DNA of 64,000 bases from positions 31,424 through 95,423 of the forward strand of contig CAZJQT010000001.1 of the NCBI GenBank assembly GCA_964548655.1, written 5' to 3'. Origin of the DNA: CAZJQT01 sp964548655 (GTDB lineage: Bacteria > Patescibacteriota > Saccharimonadia > Saccharimonadales > CAZJQT01). Below the pieces are notes generated by a model. The model did not search any database. It saw only the letters and a list, made by a program, of their open reading frames with translations, and was not told the origin of the DNA. Below, one piece after another: positions 49,956 through 58,672 of the stretch (position 1 is its first letter; each line of letters starts with the position of its first letter). The translations under genes were made by a program, and so were the position numbers.

Positions 49956-51023
49956 ATGTCAGCACAACCAAGAATAGAAGTCCTACTCGAAGAAGTCATC
50001 AAGAAGAAAGCTTCTGATCTCCACATCCAAGTTGGGTTGCAGCCAATGCTAAGAGTTGATGGTTCACTAGTGGCTGTGCCTGGCAGTGATATTTTGAATG
50101 AGGAGACCGTAGAGCTGCTGATCTTTGCTATTTTGGACGAAGACCAAAAGCAGATTCTGTTAAAGGACAAGGAGTTTGACTTCAGTTTTGCCTTTGGTGA
50201 TTTGGGTCGCTTCCGCGTTAATGCCTTTCATGAGCGCGGTAACCTAGCGGCGGCTCTGCGTCTAATCCCTAACGAACTTTTGACTATAGAACAGCTTGGC
50301 TTGCCGCCAATTGTCAGTAAATTTGCTGACTATCCGCGCGGCCTAGTACTTGTAACCGGACCAACTGGTTCTGGTAAATCAACTAGCCTAGCGGCCGTTA
50401 TTCATAAAATTAACATGGAACGTTCGGCTCATATTGTTACTATTGAGGACCCAATTGAATTCACTCACAAGAGTAAAAAGGCCGTGATTGTCCAGCGTGA
50501 AGTCCACTATGATACTTACTCATTCTCAGCCGCCTTGCGTAGCAGTTTGCGCCAAGACCCAGATGTGGTGCTAATCGGTGAGATGCGCGACCTTGAAACT
50601 ATCGCCGCCGCTATTACCATTGCTGAAACTGGCCACCTAGTGCTGGCGACCCTGCACACCAACTCAGCCGCCCAAAGTATTGACCGTATGATTGATGTTT
50701 TCCCACCACACCAACAACCGCAGATCAGGGCTCAGCTATCCAATATCTTGATGGCCATCTGTTCTCAGCGCCTGATACCTTCGATTGGTGGTGGTCGAGT
50801 TGCGGCGGCTGAAATTCTAGTAGCTACTCCAGCCGTACGCAATATTATCCGTGAAGGTAAGAGTCACCAGCTAGAAGCGGTTATTCAGACTGGCGCTGAA
50901 CACGGTATGCAGTCAATGGATAAAACTCTAGTGACTTTGATTCACAACGGCACAATTACTTTGGATGAAGCCCGCAACGTAGCTGTTGATCTTGAGGAAC
51001 TAGACCGCTTAATGAGAGGCTAA
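49956..51023 (+). CDS. pilT: Type IV pilus retraction ATPase PilT
   Basis: 355 residues. PAS-like N-terminal domain, then the hexameric ATPase core with Walker A GPTGSGKS (about 135-142), VTIEDPIEF, Walker B DPDVVLIGEMRDLET and GHLVLATLHTNSAAQSIDR. The final region has the PilT-type AIRNLIREGK-like motif (AVRNIIREGKSHQLEAVIQTG). Its presence means the pili can retract and probably drive twitching or DNA uptake. AAGGGGA ribosome site upstream. Confidence 0.94.
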   Translation: MSAQPRIEVLLEEVIKKKASDLHIQVGLQPMLRVDGSLVAVPGSDILNEETVELLIFAILDEDQKQILLKDKEFDFSFAFGDLGRFRVNAFHERGNLAAALRLIPNELLTIEQLGLPPIVSKFADYPRGLVLVTGPTGSGKSTSLAAVIHKINMERSAHIVTIEDPIEFTHKSKKAVIVQREVHYDTYSFSAALRSSLRQDPDVVLIGEMRDLETIAAAITIAETGHLVLATLHTNSAAQSIDRMIDVFPPHQQPQIRAQLSNILMAICSQRLIPSIGGGRVAAAEILVATPAVRNIIREGKSHQLEAVIQTGAEHGMQSMDKTLVTLIHNGTITLDEARNVAVDLEELDRLMRG

Positions 51024-51036
51024 CAGGCTTAGAAGG

Positions 51037-52254
51037 ATGCTCACTTACAAATACACTGCTCGCAATCCAGCAACTGGCCAAAAACTATCGGCTGAAGTTC
51101 AGGCCGATAATGAGCAAAATGCCGCCAAGCTTATTCATGATCAAGGTTTAGCGCCGATTGATATCAGTCTTAAGGAAGGTAAAAACACCAGTTTCGCTAA
51201 GATCTTCAAAAAGGTTAAAGCCAAAGACAAGATTTTGTTCTCTAGACAGCTATCGACCTTAATTAACGCTGGCTTGCCGCTAGTGCAAAGTCTACGCAGC
51301 GTAGCCAACCAAACGACTAACAAAAATTTTAAAGTCATCATCAATGAAATCATCGCTGACATTGAAGGCGGCCAGGCTTTTTCAGCCGTGTTGGCTAAAC
51401 ATCCGGAGGTATTTAACAGAGTATTTATTAGTCTAGTGGCGGCTGGTGAAGCTTCGGGAACACTTGATGCGGCCCTAGAGCGCCTGGCCAATCAACAAGA
51501 AAAAGATGCTGAAATCTTAAGCAAAGTCCGCGGTGCCATGGTTTACCCGATCATTGTGCTGATCGTGATGGGCGCAGTTGTTTTGTTTATGGTTGTTAAG
51601 GTTTTGCCGCAGGTTGAAGTGCTTTATAACGGCCTGCCAGGCACCACCTTGCCTTGGTTTACTGTGGCCTTGCTGGCAGTTTCACACTTTATCATCAAAT
51701 TTTGGTACTGGATGGTGTTCTTAGCAATTCTTTTGGTTATTTTTGGCTCCAGGTGGATAAAAACAATCGGCGGTCGTCGAGTAATAGACAAATTCAAAAT
51801 GAAAGCCTGGCCGATCGGACCTTTGTTTATGAAGCTCTACATGGCTCGTTTTACACGCACTGGCCAGACTTTAATATCGACCGGTGTTCCACTGATCCAA
51901 ATGCTGGAAATTACGTCTGATGCTATCAATAATGTTTACATAGAGGAATCATTGAAGGGGGCGATTGAAAAGGTAAAAGGCGGCAAAGCTTTATCTGACT
52001 CACTGGCTAACGATAAAAATTTCCTAGAACTAGTCCCTAATATGCTCAGAATTGGTGAACAGTCTGGTTCTATGGAGCAAATGATGGCCAAAACAGCTGA
52101 TTATTTCGAGAGGGAAGTAGATAACCAGATTAAAACTGTTTCTACCATCATTGAACCCGTCATGATGGTGATGCTTGGTGTTTTCGCTTTTATTATCGTG
52201 GCGGCGGTACTTATCCCCATATATGGGCTGGCAGGCAAGACAATCATCCATTAA
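51037..52254 (+). CDS. pilC: Type IV pilus inner-membrane platform protein PilC
   Basis: 405 residues. Two T2SSF domains, each with the helical ILFSRQLSTLINAGLPLVQSL-type start (residues about 65 and 268), and three membrane spans (about 168-190, 208-233, 375-400). The GEASGTLDAALERLA and GEQSGSMEQMM motifs are classic for GspF/PilC. It turns ATPase rotation into pilin extraction. Ends the pilM-led operon; a separate pilin promoter follows. Confidence 0.93.
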   Translation: MLTYKYTARNPATGQKLSAEVQADNEQNAAKLIHDQGLAPIDISLKEGKNTSFAKIFKKVKAKDKILFSRQLSTLINAGLPLVQSLRSVANQTTNKNFKVIINEIIADIEGGQAFSAVLAKHPEVFNRVFISLVAAGEASGTLDAALERLANQQEKDAEILSKVRGAMVYPIIVLIVMGAVVLFMVVKVLPQVEVLYNGLPGTTLPWFTVALLAVSHFIIKFWYWMVFLAILLVIFGSRWIKTIGGRRVIDKFKMKAWPIGPLFMKLYMARFTRTGQTLISTGVPLIQMLEITSDAINNVYIEESLKGAIEKVKGGKALSDSLANDKNFLELVPNMLRIGEQSGSMEQMMAKTADYFEREVDNQIKTVSTIIEPVMMVMLGVFAFIIVAAVLIPIYGLAGKTIIH

Positions 52255-52257
52255 AAC

Positions 52258-52286
52258 TTGCATTATCTCTAATTTCTATTTAGTAT
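52258..52286 (+). promoter_or_regulatory. Promoter TTGCAT-N17-TAGTAT of the major pilin
   Basis: TTGCAT at 52258-52263 and TAGTAT at 52281-52286 with a 17-bp spacer. A strong GGAGGGGGG ribosome site follows before ATG 52333. A private promoter and strong ribosome site fit the high demand for pilin. Confidence 0.65.
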
Positions 52287-52332
52287 TTTAACCATAAGCA
52301 TTAATAAACCTTGTTGGAGGGGGGCTTTAAAT

Positions 52333-52839
52333 ATGAAACTTAACCTAAAAAAACTAAATGAGGGCTTCACTATCATCGAAGTCTTGATCGTGCTAGCAAT
52401 CGCTGGCTTAATCCTGCTAATCGTGTTCCTAGCGGTACCAGCTTTGCAGCGTAACAACCGTAATACTGGCCGCCGTTCAGAGGCAGCTAGGCTAGCTAGT
52501 GCGTCAGCTAACTTCACAACAAATAACAATGGTGCAACACCTACAGTAGCAGCTGATATAACCGCCGTCATTACCGACGCTGGTACTTTGCAGCAATTCT
52601 CTGGTCTAGCTGTAGCTTCACCACTTGGTACGGCTGCTGCAGGTAAGATGTCTCTTATTGCCGCCGGCTTCACTAGCCCACAGGCAGCCATTACTGTTAA
52701 CGGAACTCAGCTAGTGGTTGGTGGTAAATGTGGTGCGAGTGGTACTGCGGTGACAGGTACAACCAGACAAATGGCCTTGCAGTACACCCTAGAAGATGCC
52801 GGTGGTACCTACACTACATCTAGCTGCATAGACGTTTAA
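52333..52839 (+). CDS. pilA: Type IV pilin, probable major subunit
   Basis: 168 residues. A 12-residue basic leader ends at Gly, with cleavage between Gly and FTIIEV; the mature Glu5 is present. The hydrophobic helix (VLIVLAIAGLILLIVFLAVPAL) is followed by a small globular domain with two cysteines near the end (GGKCGASG, SSCIDV) that probably form the D-region disulfide. Own promoter and very strong ribosome site. Close paralogue follows. Confidence 0.92.
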   Translation: MKLNLKKLNEGFTIIEVLIVLAIAGLILLIVFLAVPALQRNNRNTGRRSEAARLASASANFTTNNNGATPTVAADITAVITDAGTLQQFSGLAVASPLGTAAAGKMSLIAAGFTSPQAAITVNGTQLVVGGKCGASGTAVTGTTRQMALQYTLEDAGGTYTTSSCIDV

Positions 52840-52893
52840 GTCGTACGTTAAATTTGAATCCAGCGGTAATGAGATAAAAAGGTATTTTTACTG

Positions 52894-53457
52894 ATGCTAA
52901 GAAAAAGATTCACTGGTGTTACAAGGTTCTTTTCCGAAGCAAGCTCTCATTCCGCTGGTAAGTCTTATCACGGGACAGCTGGCTTCACTATCGTCGAAGT
53001 CCTAATTGTTCTGGCTATTGCCGGCCTAATTCTATTGATCGTGTTCCTGGCAGTACCAGCCTTGCAGCGTAGTAATCGTAATCACAACCGTCGTAACGAA
53101 ATATCTAGACTTGCGACTTCTGCCTCCAATTTTTCTTCTAATAATATTGGCGTTATACCGTCTACCTCAGGTGACGTGACTACAATAATTACTGATGCTG
53201 GTACTCTGAATCAATACACAGGACTAGCGGCGGCTTCACCACTAGGAACAGCTGTCAATGGCAAAATGTCGCTGGTATCGGGGGTTCAAGGCGTTATAAC
53301 CGTTAGTGGTGTCCAGTTGGTTACAGCTGCACGTTGTGATATAACAGCTGGCAATATCGGTAAAACTCTTGGCGGTGCCAATAGGCAGATGGCTTTGCAA
53401 TATGCCCTAGAAGACAGTAGCGGCAATTTTACTCTGTCCGAGTGCCTTAACGTTTAA
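52894..53457 (+). CDS. Type IV pilin, second copy
   Basis: 187 residues. Same helix as the previous pilin (FTIVEVLIVLAIAGLILLIVFLAVPALQR) and the same globular plan (TDAGTL, GLAAASPLGTAV, RQMALQYALEDSSG, closing Cys). The leader before the cleavage Gly is about 29 residues, unusually long. The spacing to the first pilin is 54 nt with no strong ribosome site, so it is probably less expressed. A tandem duplication is likely. Confidence 0.9.
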   Translation: MLRKRFTGVTRFFSEASSHSAGKSYHGTAGFTIVEVLIVLAIAGLILLIVFLAVPALQRSNRNHNRRNEISRLATSASNFSSNNIGVIPSTSGDVTTIITDAGTLNQYTGLAAASPLGTAVNGKMSLVSGVQGVITVSGVQLVTAARCDITAGNIGKTLGGANRQMALQYALEDSSGNFTLSECLNV

Positions 53458-53493
53458 TCAATTCAAATAACAACCTATGTTAGTATTCTACTA

Positions 53494-54324
53494 ATGTTTA
53501 AAATAGTGGCTTTGGTTGTTATTGGTCTGGCGTTTGGTAGCTTTGTTAACGCCCTAGTTTGGCGGTTGCATGAACGCGGCCAAGCCAAGAACAAATTACG
53601 GCTCAAAGAGCTGTCAATCACACGCGGCCGATCAATGTGCCCAGATTGCCGCCATACCCTTAGCTGGCAAGATTTAATTCCAGTCTTTAGTTGGCTATTG
53701 CTGGCAGGCAAGTGTCGTTACTGTAAGAAACCAATCTCCAGCCAGTACCCGTTGGTTGAGCTACTTACAGCCGCTCTATTTGTGGTTTCATATCTGTCTT
53801 GGTCCAATTTAGACCAACCTCGTAGCTGGCTGATGTTTTTAGCTTGGCTACCTTTACTCACAGTGCTAGTCGCTTTATTTCTCTATGATCTGAAGTGGAT
53901 GTTACTACCAAACAGTCTGGTAGCATGGGCGTTTGGTCTATCGCTAGTTCAGTTTGCTCTAAAGTTTGGTTTTGCTGACCAACAAATATCTTTAATCACG
54001 CAATCAATACTGGCAGTCTTTGTTCTTGGCGGCCTTTTTTATCTGTTATTCATAATCTCAGATGGCAAATGGATAGGTGGTGGCGACGTTAAGCTTGGTG
54101 TTGTTTTAGGCCTGATTGTCGGTCGGCCACTTCTAGCGGCTGGTGTTTTGTTCTTAGCGTCGCTGCTGGGCACTGTCTATTCTTTGCCACAACTCATGGA
54201 TCATAAGTTAAAGACAAGTTCCAAAATACCGTTTGGGCCGTTTCTGATTATTGCCACCGTGGCCATCTATTTGTTAGGAACTTCGTTACAAAACTGGTTG
54301 CGACGCCACCTGTTTCTTGTCTAA
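53494..54324 (+). CDS. pilD: Prepilin peptidase PilD
   Basis: 276-residue membrane aspartyl protease. It cuts prepilin leaders and methylates the new N-terminus. GSFVNALVWRLHE matches the conserved start. Two CxxC pairs are kept (MCPDCRH and KCRYCKK). The catalytic Asp is in FLYDLKWMLLPN, the second in GGGDVKLG. About seven membrane spans. TAGTAT 7 nt before ATG is a possible -10 for a near-leaderless message. Confidence 0.94.
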   Translation: MFKIVALVVIGLAFGSFVNALVWRLHERGQAKNKLRLKELSITRGRSMCPDCRHTLSWQDLIPVFSWLLLAGKCRYCKKPISSQYPLVELLTAALFVVSYLSWSNLDQPRSWLMFLAWLPLLTVLVALFLYDLKWMLLPNSLVAWAFGLSLVQFALKFGFADQQISLITQSILAVFVLGGLFYLLFIISDGKWIGGGDVKLGVVLGLIVGRPLLAAGVLFLASLLGTVYSLPQLMDHKLKTSSKIPFGPFLIIATVAIYLLGTSLQNWLRRHLFLV

Positions 54325-54352
54325 CCTATCCGTTAAGCGTAAGCTTTTATGC

Positions 54353-54358
54353 TATACT
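54353..54358 (+). promoter_or_regulatory. -10 box TATACT, leaderless minor pilin
   Basis: TATACT ends 6 nt before ATG 54365. It sets the start of the minor pilin gene over an upstream in-frame TTG at 54317. Confidence 0.5.
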
Positions 54359-54364
54359 TGGCAT

Positions 54365-55225
54365 ATGAGTGTTACAGGTAGGGCCAGGGGCTATACCATT
54401 GTTGAAGTAATGATATTTTTGGCAGTTTCAGCCTCCTTGTTTGTGGTTGCGGCCGCCCTGATTTCTGGCCAACAAGGTAAAAGTGAATTCAATCAATCAC
54501 TCAACGACATAGAATCAAAAATTAGGGACGTCTCTAACGATGTTACTAATGGTTTTTATCCTAACACCAACAGTTTTAAATGCACGACTGACGGTACGGG
54601 TAGCGGTCCAACTATCAGTGTCAACGCAGGCAATACGCAGGGCACGAATCTGGGTTGTATTTTCATCGGTCGGGTTCTACATTTTGGCGTTTCAGGTACC
54701 AGTGGCGTTGGCTATAATTTATACACGGTTGCTGGACAGCGCTTAATTGGTGGTGCCGGCAGTAATGAAGTGACTAGTCTACTTGAAACTAAACCGGTAG
54801 CAGTGGCCATAGACAGCAACGGTAAAAGTGCTGTGAATGCTATTGATAGTCTTACGCTTCAAAGTCGGATGATAGTTTCTAAGATGTACTACACTATCGG
54901 CGCTACGACTACCAATATTACAGCTTTAGGCTTTTTTAGTACTTTTAGCAGTTACGCTAACGGCAACCTATCTTCCGGTAGCCAGTCCGTACAACTTGTG
55001 CCAATACCCGGACCTACGACTACGCCGCTAAATACTCTGACCTCACAAACTGCAGCCGATCTGATAGATTCTTTTGCTAGTGGCGCTTACGACAGTAATC
55101 CGGTCAACGGGGTGGTGATCTGTTTCGTTAGCGGTGGCTCTAATCAATACGGCCAAATAACCATCGGTAGCAACGGTCGGGAATTGACTACAAAACGAAC
55201 TGTCGGTACGGGAGCTTGTCCATGA
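54365..55225 (+). CDS. Minor pilin-like protein
   Basis: 286 residues from ATG 54365. Short leader ending in ARG, cleavage before YTIVEVMIFLAVSASLFVVAAALI, so Tyr replaces Phe at +1 and Glu5 is kept. A large Ser/Thr/Gly-rich globular domain follows, with several cysteines. Resembles the GspH/FimT or PilV-type initiators in position. Overlaps the next gene by 4 nt (ATGA). Confidence 0.78.
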   Translation: MSVTGRARGYTIVEVMIFLAVSASLFVVAAALISGQQGKSEFNQSLNDIESKIRDVSNDVTNGFYPNTNSFKCTTDGTGSGPTISVNAGNTQGTNLGCIFIGRVLHFGVSGTSGVGYNLYTVAGQRLIGGAGSNEVTSLLETKPVAVAIDSNGKSAVNAIDSLTLQSRMIVSKMYYTIGATTTNITALGFFSTFSSYANGNLSSGSQSVQLVPIPGPTTTPLNTLTSQTAADLIDSFASGAYDSNPVNGVVICFVSGGSNQYGQITIGSNGRELTTKRTVGTGACP

Positions 55226-55716
55226 AATATAAGCTATTAAACCAAATTGGTGACACCATGGTAGAAGTACTTTTGGCACTGCTGATAGTCAGTTCAGTTA
55301 TTGCCGCGTCTTATGTATCTGCTAACCGAAGCCTTAGTGGTACGCGTCAATCTCAAGAAAGGGGCGAAGCCCTAAAAGCCGCCGAATCTCAAGTTGAGCA
55401 AATCAAAAGTAACGTAGCCGTAGCGGTTGCTGCCACCAAGATCTTTTGTATCGATTCAGTCAGCGGTAATGCGGTTATTGCCAATAATGCTCCGGTTGGT
55501 GGTATTGCCTTTGGCTCCCAACCAGCACTAAACAGCGACACGCTAACAACCTACGTAGCCACCTGTAAAAGTGGCACGATCCCCTATAACATCGCTATTG
55601 ATCGCAGTGGGCCTGACGCTAGCAACGGCTATGTATTTACGGTCTATGTACGCTGGTTTAGGTTAGCTTCCCCCAGTAAAGACGAAGTCAAAATAGTCTA
55701 CAGGGCTTATCCATGA
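55222..55716 (+). CDS. Minor pilin-like protein, PilV-like
   Basis: 164 residues from ATG 55222, overlapping the upstream stop. The N-terminus MKYKLLNQIGDTMVEVLLALLIVSSVIAA has Gly-Asp at the cleavage site and Glu at +5, as in PilV/PulI-like minor pilins. A helix rich in Ala and Gln is followed by a small domain with two cysteines (FCIDSV, ATCKSG). Overlaps the next gene (ATGA). Confidence 0.75.
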   Translation: MKYKLLNQIGDTMVEVLLALLIVSSVIAASYVSANRSLSGTRQSQERGEALKAAESQVEQIKSNVAVAVAATKIFCIDSVSGNAVIANNAPVGGIAFGSQPALNSDTLTTYVATCKSGTIPYNIAIDRSGPDASNGYVFTVYVRWFRLASPSKDEVKIVYRAYP

Positions 55717-56369
55717 CGACCATTAGAAACTCCAAGTCTGGTTTTACTATTATCGAACTACTGATCGCTAGTCTTGTTTTTTCTACGATTTTGCTAGTAG
55801 TAACCTATAGTTTGCTACAAATTGGACGAATTTATTACAAAGGTATAACTGGCTCTAAGACCCAGCAAGTCGCCCGTAATATCATGGATGATATATCGCA
55901 CACAATTCAATTTAGCTCGGCTACTCCCTCTTCGCCAGATATTACTAATCTGCCAACCGTCGCTGGCGCGACTGGTCGCTTCTGTGTCGGTGATATTCGC
56001 TATACCTTCATTCTTGATAGACAACTAGTCGACAGTAGTCCTAATACCGACCAATCAGTCCATGTATTAGTGCGCGATAACAGCCCAGGTTGTACCGCTA
56101 ACCGTAACCTCGGCAACGCTGTTACCGGTAGTGATCAAGAGTTGATGGATACCAGAATGCGGGTCAGCAAACTAACTATTCAGTCTGTTAACGCCAACAC
56201 CCATCTATGGCGTATCACGCTAACAGTTATTAGTGGTGACGGCGGGGCAACTGGCGTGCTACGTGACAGTAACAGTGATGGTCTCTATGACTCATGCCAA
56301 AATGTTAATGCTGGTTCACAGTTTTGCGCTGTGTCAACCTTAAGCACAGTTGTGCAACAAAGGTTATAA
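55713..56369 (+). CDS. Minor pilin-like protein, PilW-like
   Basis: 218 residues. Leader ends SKSG, cleavage before FTIIELLIASLVFSTILLVVTYSLL. The longer globular part has a middle VHVLVRDNSPGCTANR and terminal cysteines (YDSCQNV, QFCAVS), like PilW/GspJ-type proteins. TAATG overlap with the next gene. Confidence 0.78.
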   Translation: MTTIRNSKSGFTIIELLIASLVFSTILLVVTYSLLQIGRIYYKGITGSKTQQVARNIMDDISHTIQFSSATPSSPDITNLPTVAGATGRFCVGDIRYTFILDRQLVDSSPNTDQSVHVLVRDNSPGCTANRNLGNAVTGSDQELMDTRMRVSKLTIQSVNANTHLWRITLTVISGDGGATGVLRDSNSDGLYDSCQNVNAGSQFCAVSTLSTVVQQRL

Positions 56370-57427
56370 TGAAATTCAATATGCTTAGAATCCACAAGCT
56401 CAAAGACAATCAAGACGGCCTAGTGTCATTCATGGTGGCGCTATTTATCATGCTTATGTTGACCTTGATTGTGCTTAGCTTCGCGACTGTTACGCGTCGT
56501 GAACAGAGGCAGGTGCTTGACGATCAGCTTAGCTCTCAGGCCTTCTATGCGGCCGAAACAGGCGTAAATGATGCTCGCAAAGTGCTAAGCACGACACCTA
56601 ACAAAAGCGTAAGTGACTGTAACTTAGCAGCAGCTGGTTTTAACAATAACGTGCTTGATGGCGCCAGTGGCCTAATCTCCTACACCTGTTTATTAATCAA
56701 CCCTAGTCCTTCATCACTACTGTACCCAGATATTCCAGAAGGTAGTAGCCAGATTTTTCCAGTTACCAGTGCTTCAGGTGTCAATATTACAAGTATCACT
56801 CTTAATTGGCAAAACAAACTCACAAATAGCACGAACTACCGGAACATAAACTGTCCCGCTTCGGGCAACGGTTTCCCAACTCTAGCTTCATACGCTTCTT
56901 CGTGCGACATGCCGGTTCTACGAGTTGATTTTGTACCGTTAGCTAGCGTAACCCGGCCAAACTTAATCGCTAACACCAAAACTCTGTTCCTTTTCCCACA
57001 GAAAAACATTGGTGCGGCTTCAGCCAGCTTTGCGTCAGCTGGTACCGGTGATATTGTCAGGGCTAACTGTGTATCGGCTGCTTCACCACTTTGTAGTGTA
57101 ACTATTACTGGTCTAGCCCAACCAAGTTATTTCTTGCGTATCAGGCCTATTTACGAAGACGCATCTGTAGCGATTACAGCCAGTGATGGCACTAATCCAA
57201 CCATTAACTTGTCTGGCGCCCAGGCAATTGTTGACTCTACCGGCAAGGCCAACGATGTTTTACGACGCATACAAGTCAGGATACCCACCCGGGGCATCTC
57301 CAACATTTATCCACCTGACTTTGCACTCCAGTCCAATAGCAGTGTTTGCAAACGTTTCTTTGTAGGCGCTGGCATAAACGCTGGCACTGATCAAGTTGAT
57401 TCAGCCTGTATCCCGGACCAGCCGTAA
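56369..57427 (+). CDS. PilX-like minor pilus protein
   Basis: 352 residues from ATG 56369 (overlapping stop); a longer frame from 56324 is rejected. N-terminus DGLVSFMVALFIMLMLTLIVLSF is a pilin-like helix without the conserved Glu5, followed by RREQRQVLDDQLSSQAFYAAETGVNDARKVL, the PilX/GspK-type signature. Large extracytoplasmic part with paired cysteines. These minor proteins probably prime the pilus and carry the tip. Family B double hairpin follows. Confidence 0.75.
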   Translation: MKFNMLRIHKLKDNQDGLVSFMVALFIMLMLTLIVLSFATVTRREQRQVLDDQLSSQAFYAAETGVNDARKVLSTTPNKSVSDCNLAAAGFNNNVLDGASGLISYTCLLINPSPSSLLYPDIPEGSSQIFPVTSASGVNITSITLNWQNKLTNSTNYRNINCPASGNGFPTLASYASSCDMPVLRVDFVPLASVTRPNLIANTKTLFLFPQKNIGAASASFASAGTGDIVRANCVSAASPLCSVTITGLAQPSYFLRIRPIYEDASVAITASDGTNPTINLSGAQAIVDSTGKANDVLRRIQVRIPTRGISNIYPPDFALQSNSSVCKRFFVGAGINAGTDQVDSACIPDQP

Positions 57428-57439
57428 CCATCCATGATA

Positions 57440-57501
57440 GAACCCAGGTTCTCTCATCGCGCCGGCAAAATGGAATACATTTTGTCGGGCTACTCTTTCC
57501 T
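57440..57501. terminator. Double hairpin after the pilus operon, family B
   Basis: AGAACCCAGGTTCT, then CTCATCGCGCC, then the stem GGCAAAATG-GAATA-CATTTTGTC, then GGGCTACTCTTTCCTG. The linker and ending match the element after the RNase J gene. It lies between convergent genes and could terminate both. Confidence 0.65.
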
Positions 57502-57512
57502 GTATTTAGTCA

Positions 57513-58427
57513 CTACTCAGTTTTGTGATGGAATTTCTGATGTACGGCTTTGAGGTGGGGGTCGGTAACATGAGTGTAGATCTGGGTGGTGGCTATATTG
57601 CTGTGACCTAGCAGGGCTTGGACTGACCTTAAATCAGCCCCATTCATAAGCAAGTCAGTAGCAAAACTGTGCCTCAAGGTATGTGGGCTAACATGTTTAG
57701 TAATGCCAGCTAACTTAGCGTATTGGCTAACCATACGTTGCACACTACGGGCAGTCAAACGGTGAAAATTGCCGGATAAATCAACCGCCTTACTGCCCGA
57801 ATAACGAATAAAAAGTGGTTTGGTGTTGTCGGTGCGCTTTTCCAGATAACGTTCAAGCCAGTCGGCCGCCTCTTGACTAACAAAAATTGGCCGGTCTTTC
57901 TGGCCCTTACCGCGCACCATAAACTCACGGCGTTTTAAGTTTATTTGTTCACGGTCCAAGCCAACTAGCTCAGAAACACGTAATCCTGAAGAGAACAACA
58001 GTTCCAAAATCGCTCTATCTCTAAGTCCCGATTGTTTTTCCAGTTTGGGTTGTTCAAAAATCCGGGCTAATTCTTCTGGGTTTAGGAAGGTAACTTGTTT
58101 TCTAACCGTGTGGGCCAGCTCTATTTTGTCAGCCGACAAGCAATTAATATCACGTTTGGCACAATATTTTAGGAAACTTCTAAGCGCGATTAAATGATAA
58201 TTTTGAGTCGTTTTCTGCAGTTCATCAGAGGTGTTTGTGCCCAGACGGTTTAGCCACAGACGCCATTTGCGCACCAACTCTTGGTCGATATCACTGACTT
58301 TTATATCGCCAGCAAAATCAATCAGACGGGTGAGGTAGTGATCGTAGTTAGCTATAGTTTTTTGCGAGCGGTTTTGTTCAATCTCCAAATATTCCAGGAA
58401 ATCAGTTTTGGTTTTGCTAACTAGCAT
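57513..58427 (-). CDS. xer: Tyrosine recombinase XerC/D-like
   Basis: 304 residues from ATG 58427, chosen over GTG 58445 and ATG 58433 because TACAAT ends 6 nt before it. N-terminal SAM-like DNA-binding domain (DFLEYLEIEQNRSQKTIANYDHYL). The catalytic residues are seen as SGLRVSEL (Arg), the Lys in VRGKGQKDRP, SPHTLRHSF (His-x-x-Arg), LGHSNIATTQIY (His and Tyr nucleophile). Resolves chromosome dimers at dif with FtsK. No second Xer was seen here. Confidence 0.88.
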   Translation of the reverse strand: MLVSKTKTDFLEYLEIEQNRSQKTIANYDHYLTRLIDFAGDIKVSDIDQELVRKWRLWLNRLGTNTSDELQKTTQNYHLIALRSFLKYCAKRDINCLSADKIELAHTVRKQVTFLNPEELARIFEQPKLEKQSGLRDRAILELLFSSGLRVSELVGLDREQINLKRREFMVRGKGQKDRPIFVSQEAADWLERYLEKRTDNTKPLFIRYSGSKAVDLSGNFHRLTARSVQRMVSQYAKLAGITKHVSPHTLRHSFATDLLMNGADLRSVQALLGHSNIATTQIYTHVTDPHLKAVHQKFHHKTE

Positions 58428-58433
58428 AACCAT

Positions 58434-58439
58434 ATTGTA
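58434..58439 (-). promoter_or_regulatory. -10 box TACAAT of xer, leaderless
   Basis: On the minus strand TACAAT ends 6 nt before the ATG at 58427. It fixes the start of the recombinase gene. Confidence 0.55.
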
Positions 58440-58503
58440 CGACACAGATCTAGCAAACTGGCTTTAAAAGGCCAGCTCAATCTGTTAGAATAGTCATTAA
58501 GAA

Positions 58504-58672
58504 TACGGCCTTCGCACTTGGTTGCTGGACAAGGCGCCAGCGAAGCGCGGAATGAGGCGTATTTAATATACGGTAAATGAGCACTGCAGCTGGTAACGCC
58601 GTCCAGCGCCAAGAGCATCAGCAGAGTGGATAGCTTTGCTAGACAGCAGGATGATGCGGTGCGGAGGACGTA
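58504..58672. repeat. Large palindromic element, core family A, upstream of ndk
   Basis: Outer arms near 58504-58517 and 58659-58672 (TACGGCC-TTCGCAC; GTGCGGAGGACGTA). Second stem CTTGGTTGCTGGAC (58517-58530) with GTCCAGCGCCAAG (58601-58613). The core near 58539-58585 contains CGTATTTAATATACGG and, read on the minus strand, matches the order of the elements before truB and after the PH-domain gene. It touches the ndk start codon. Confidence 0.7.
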
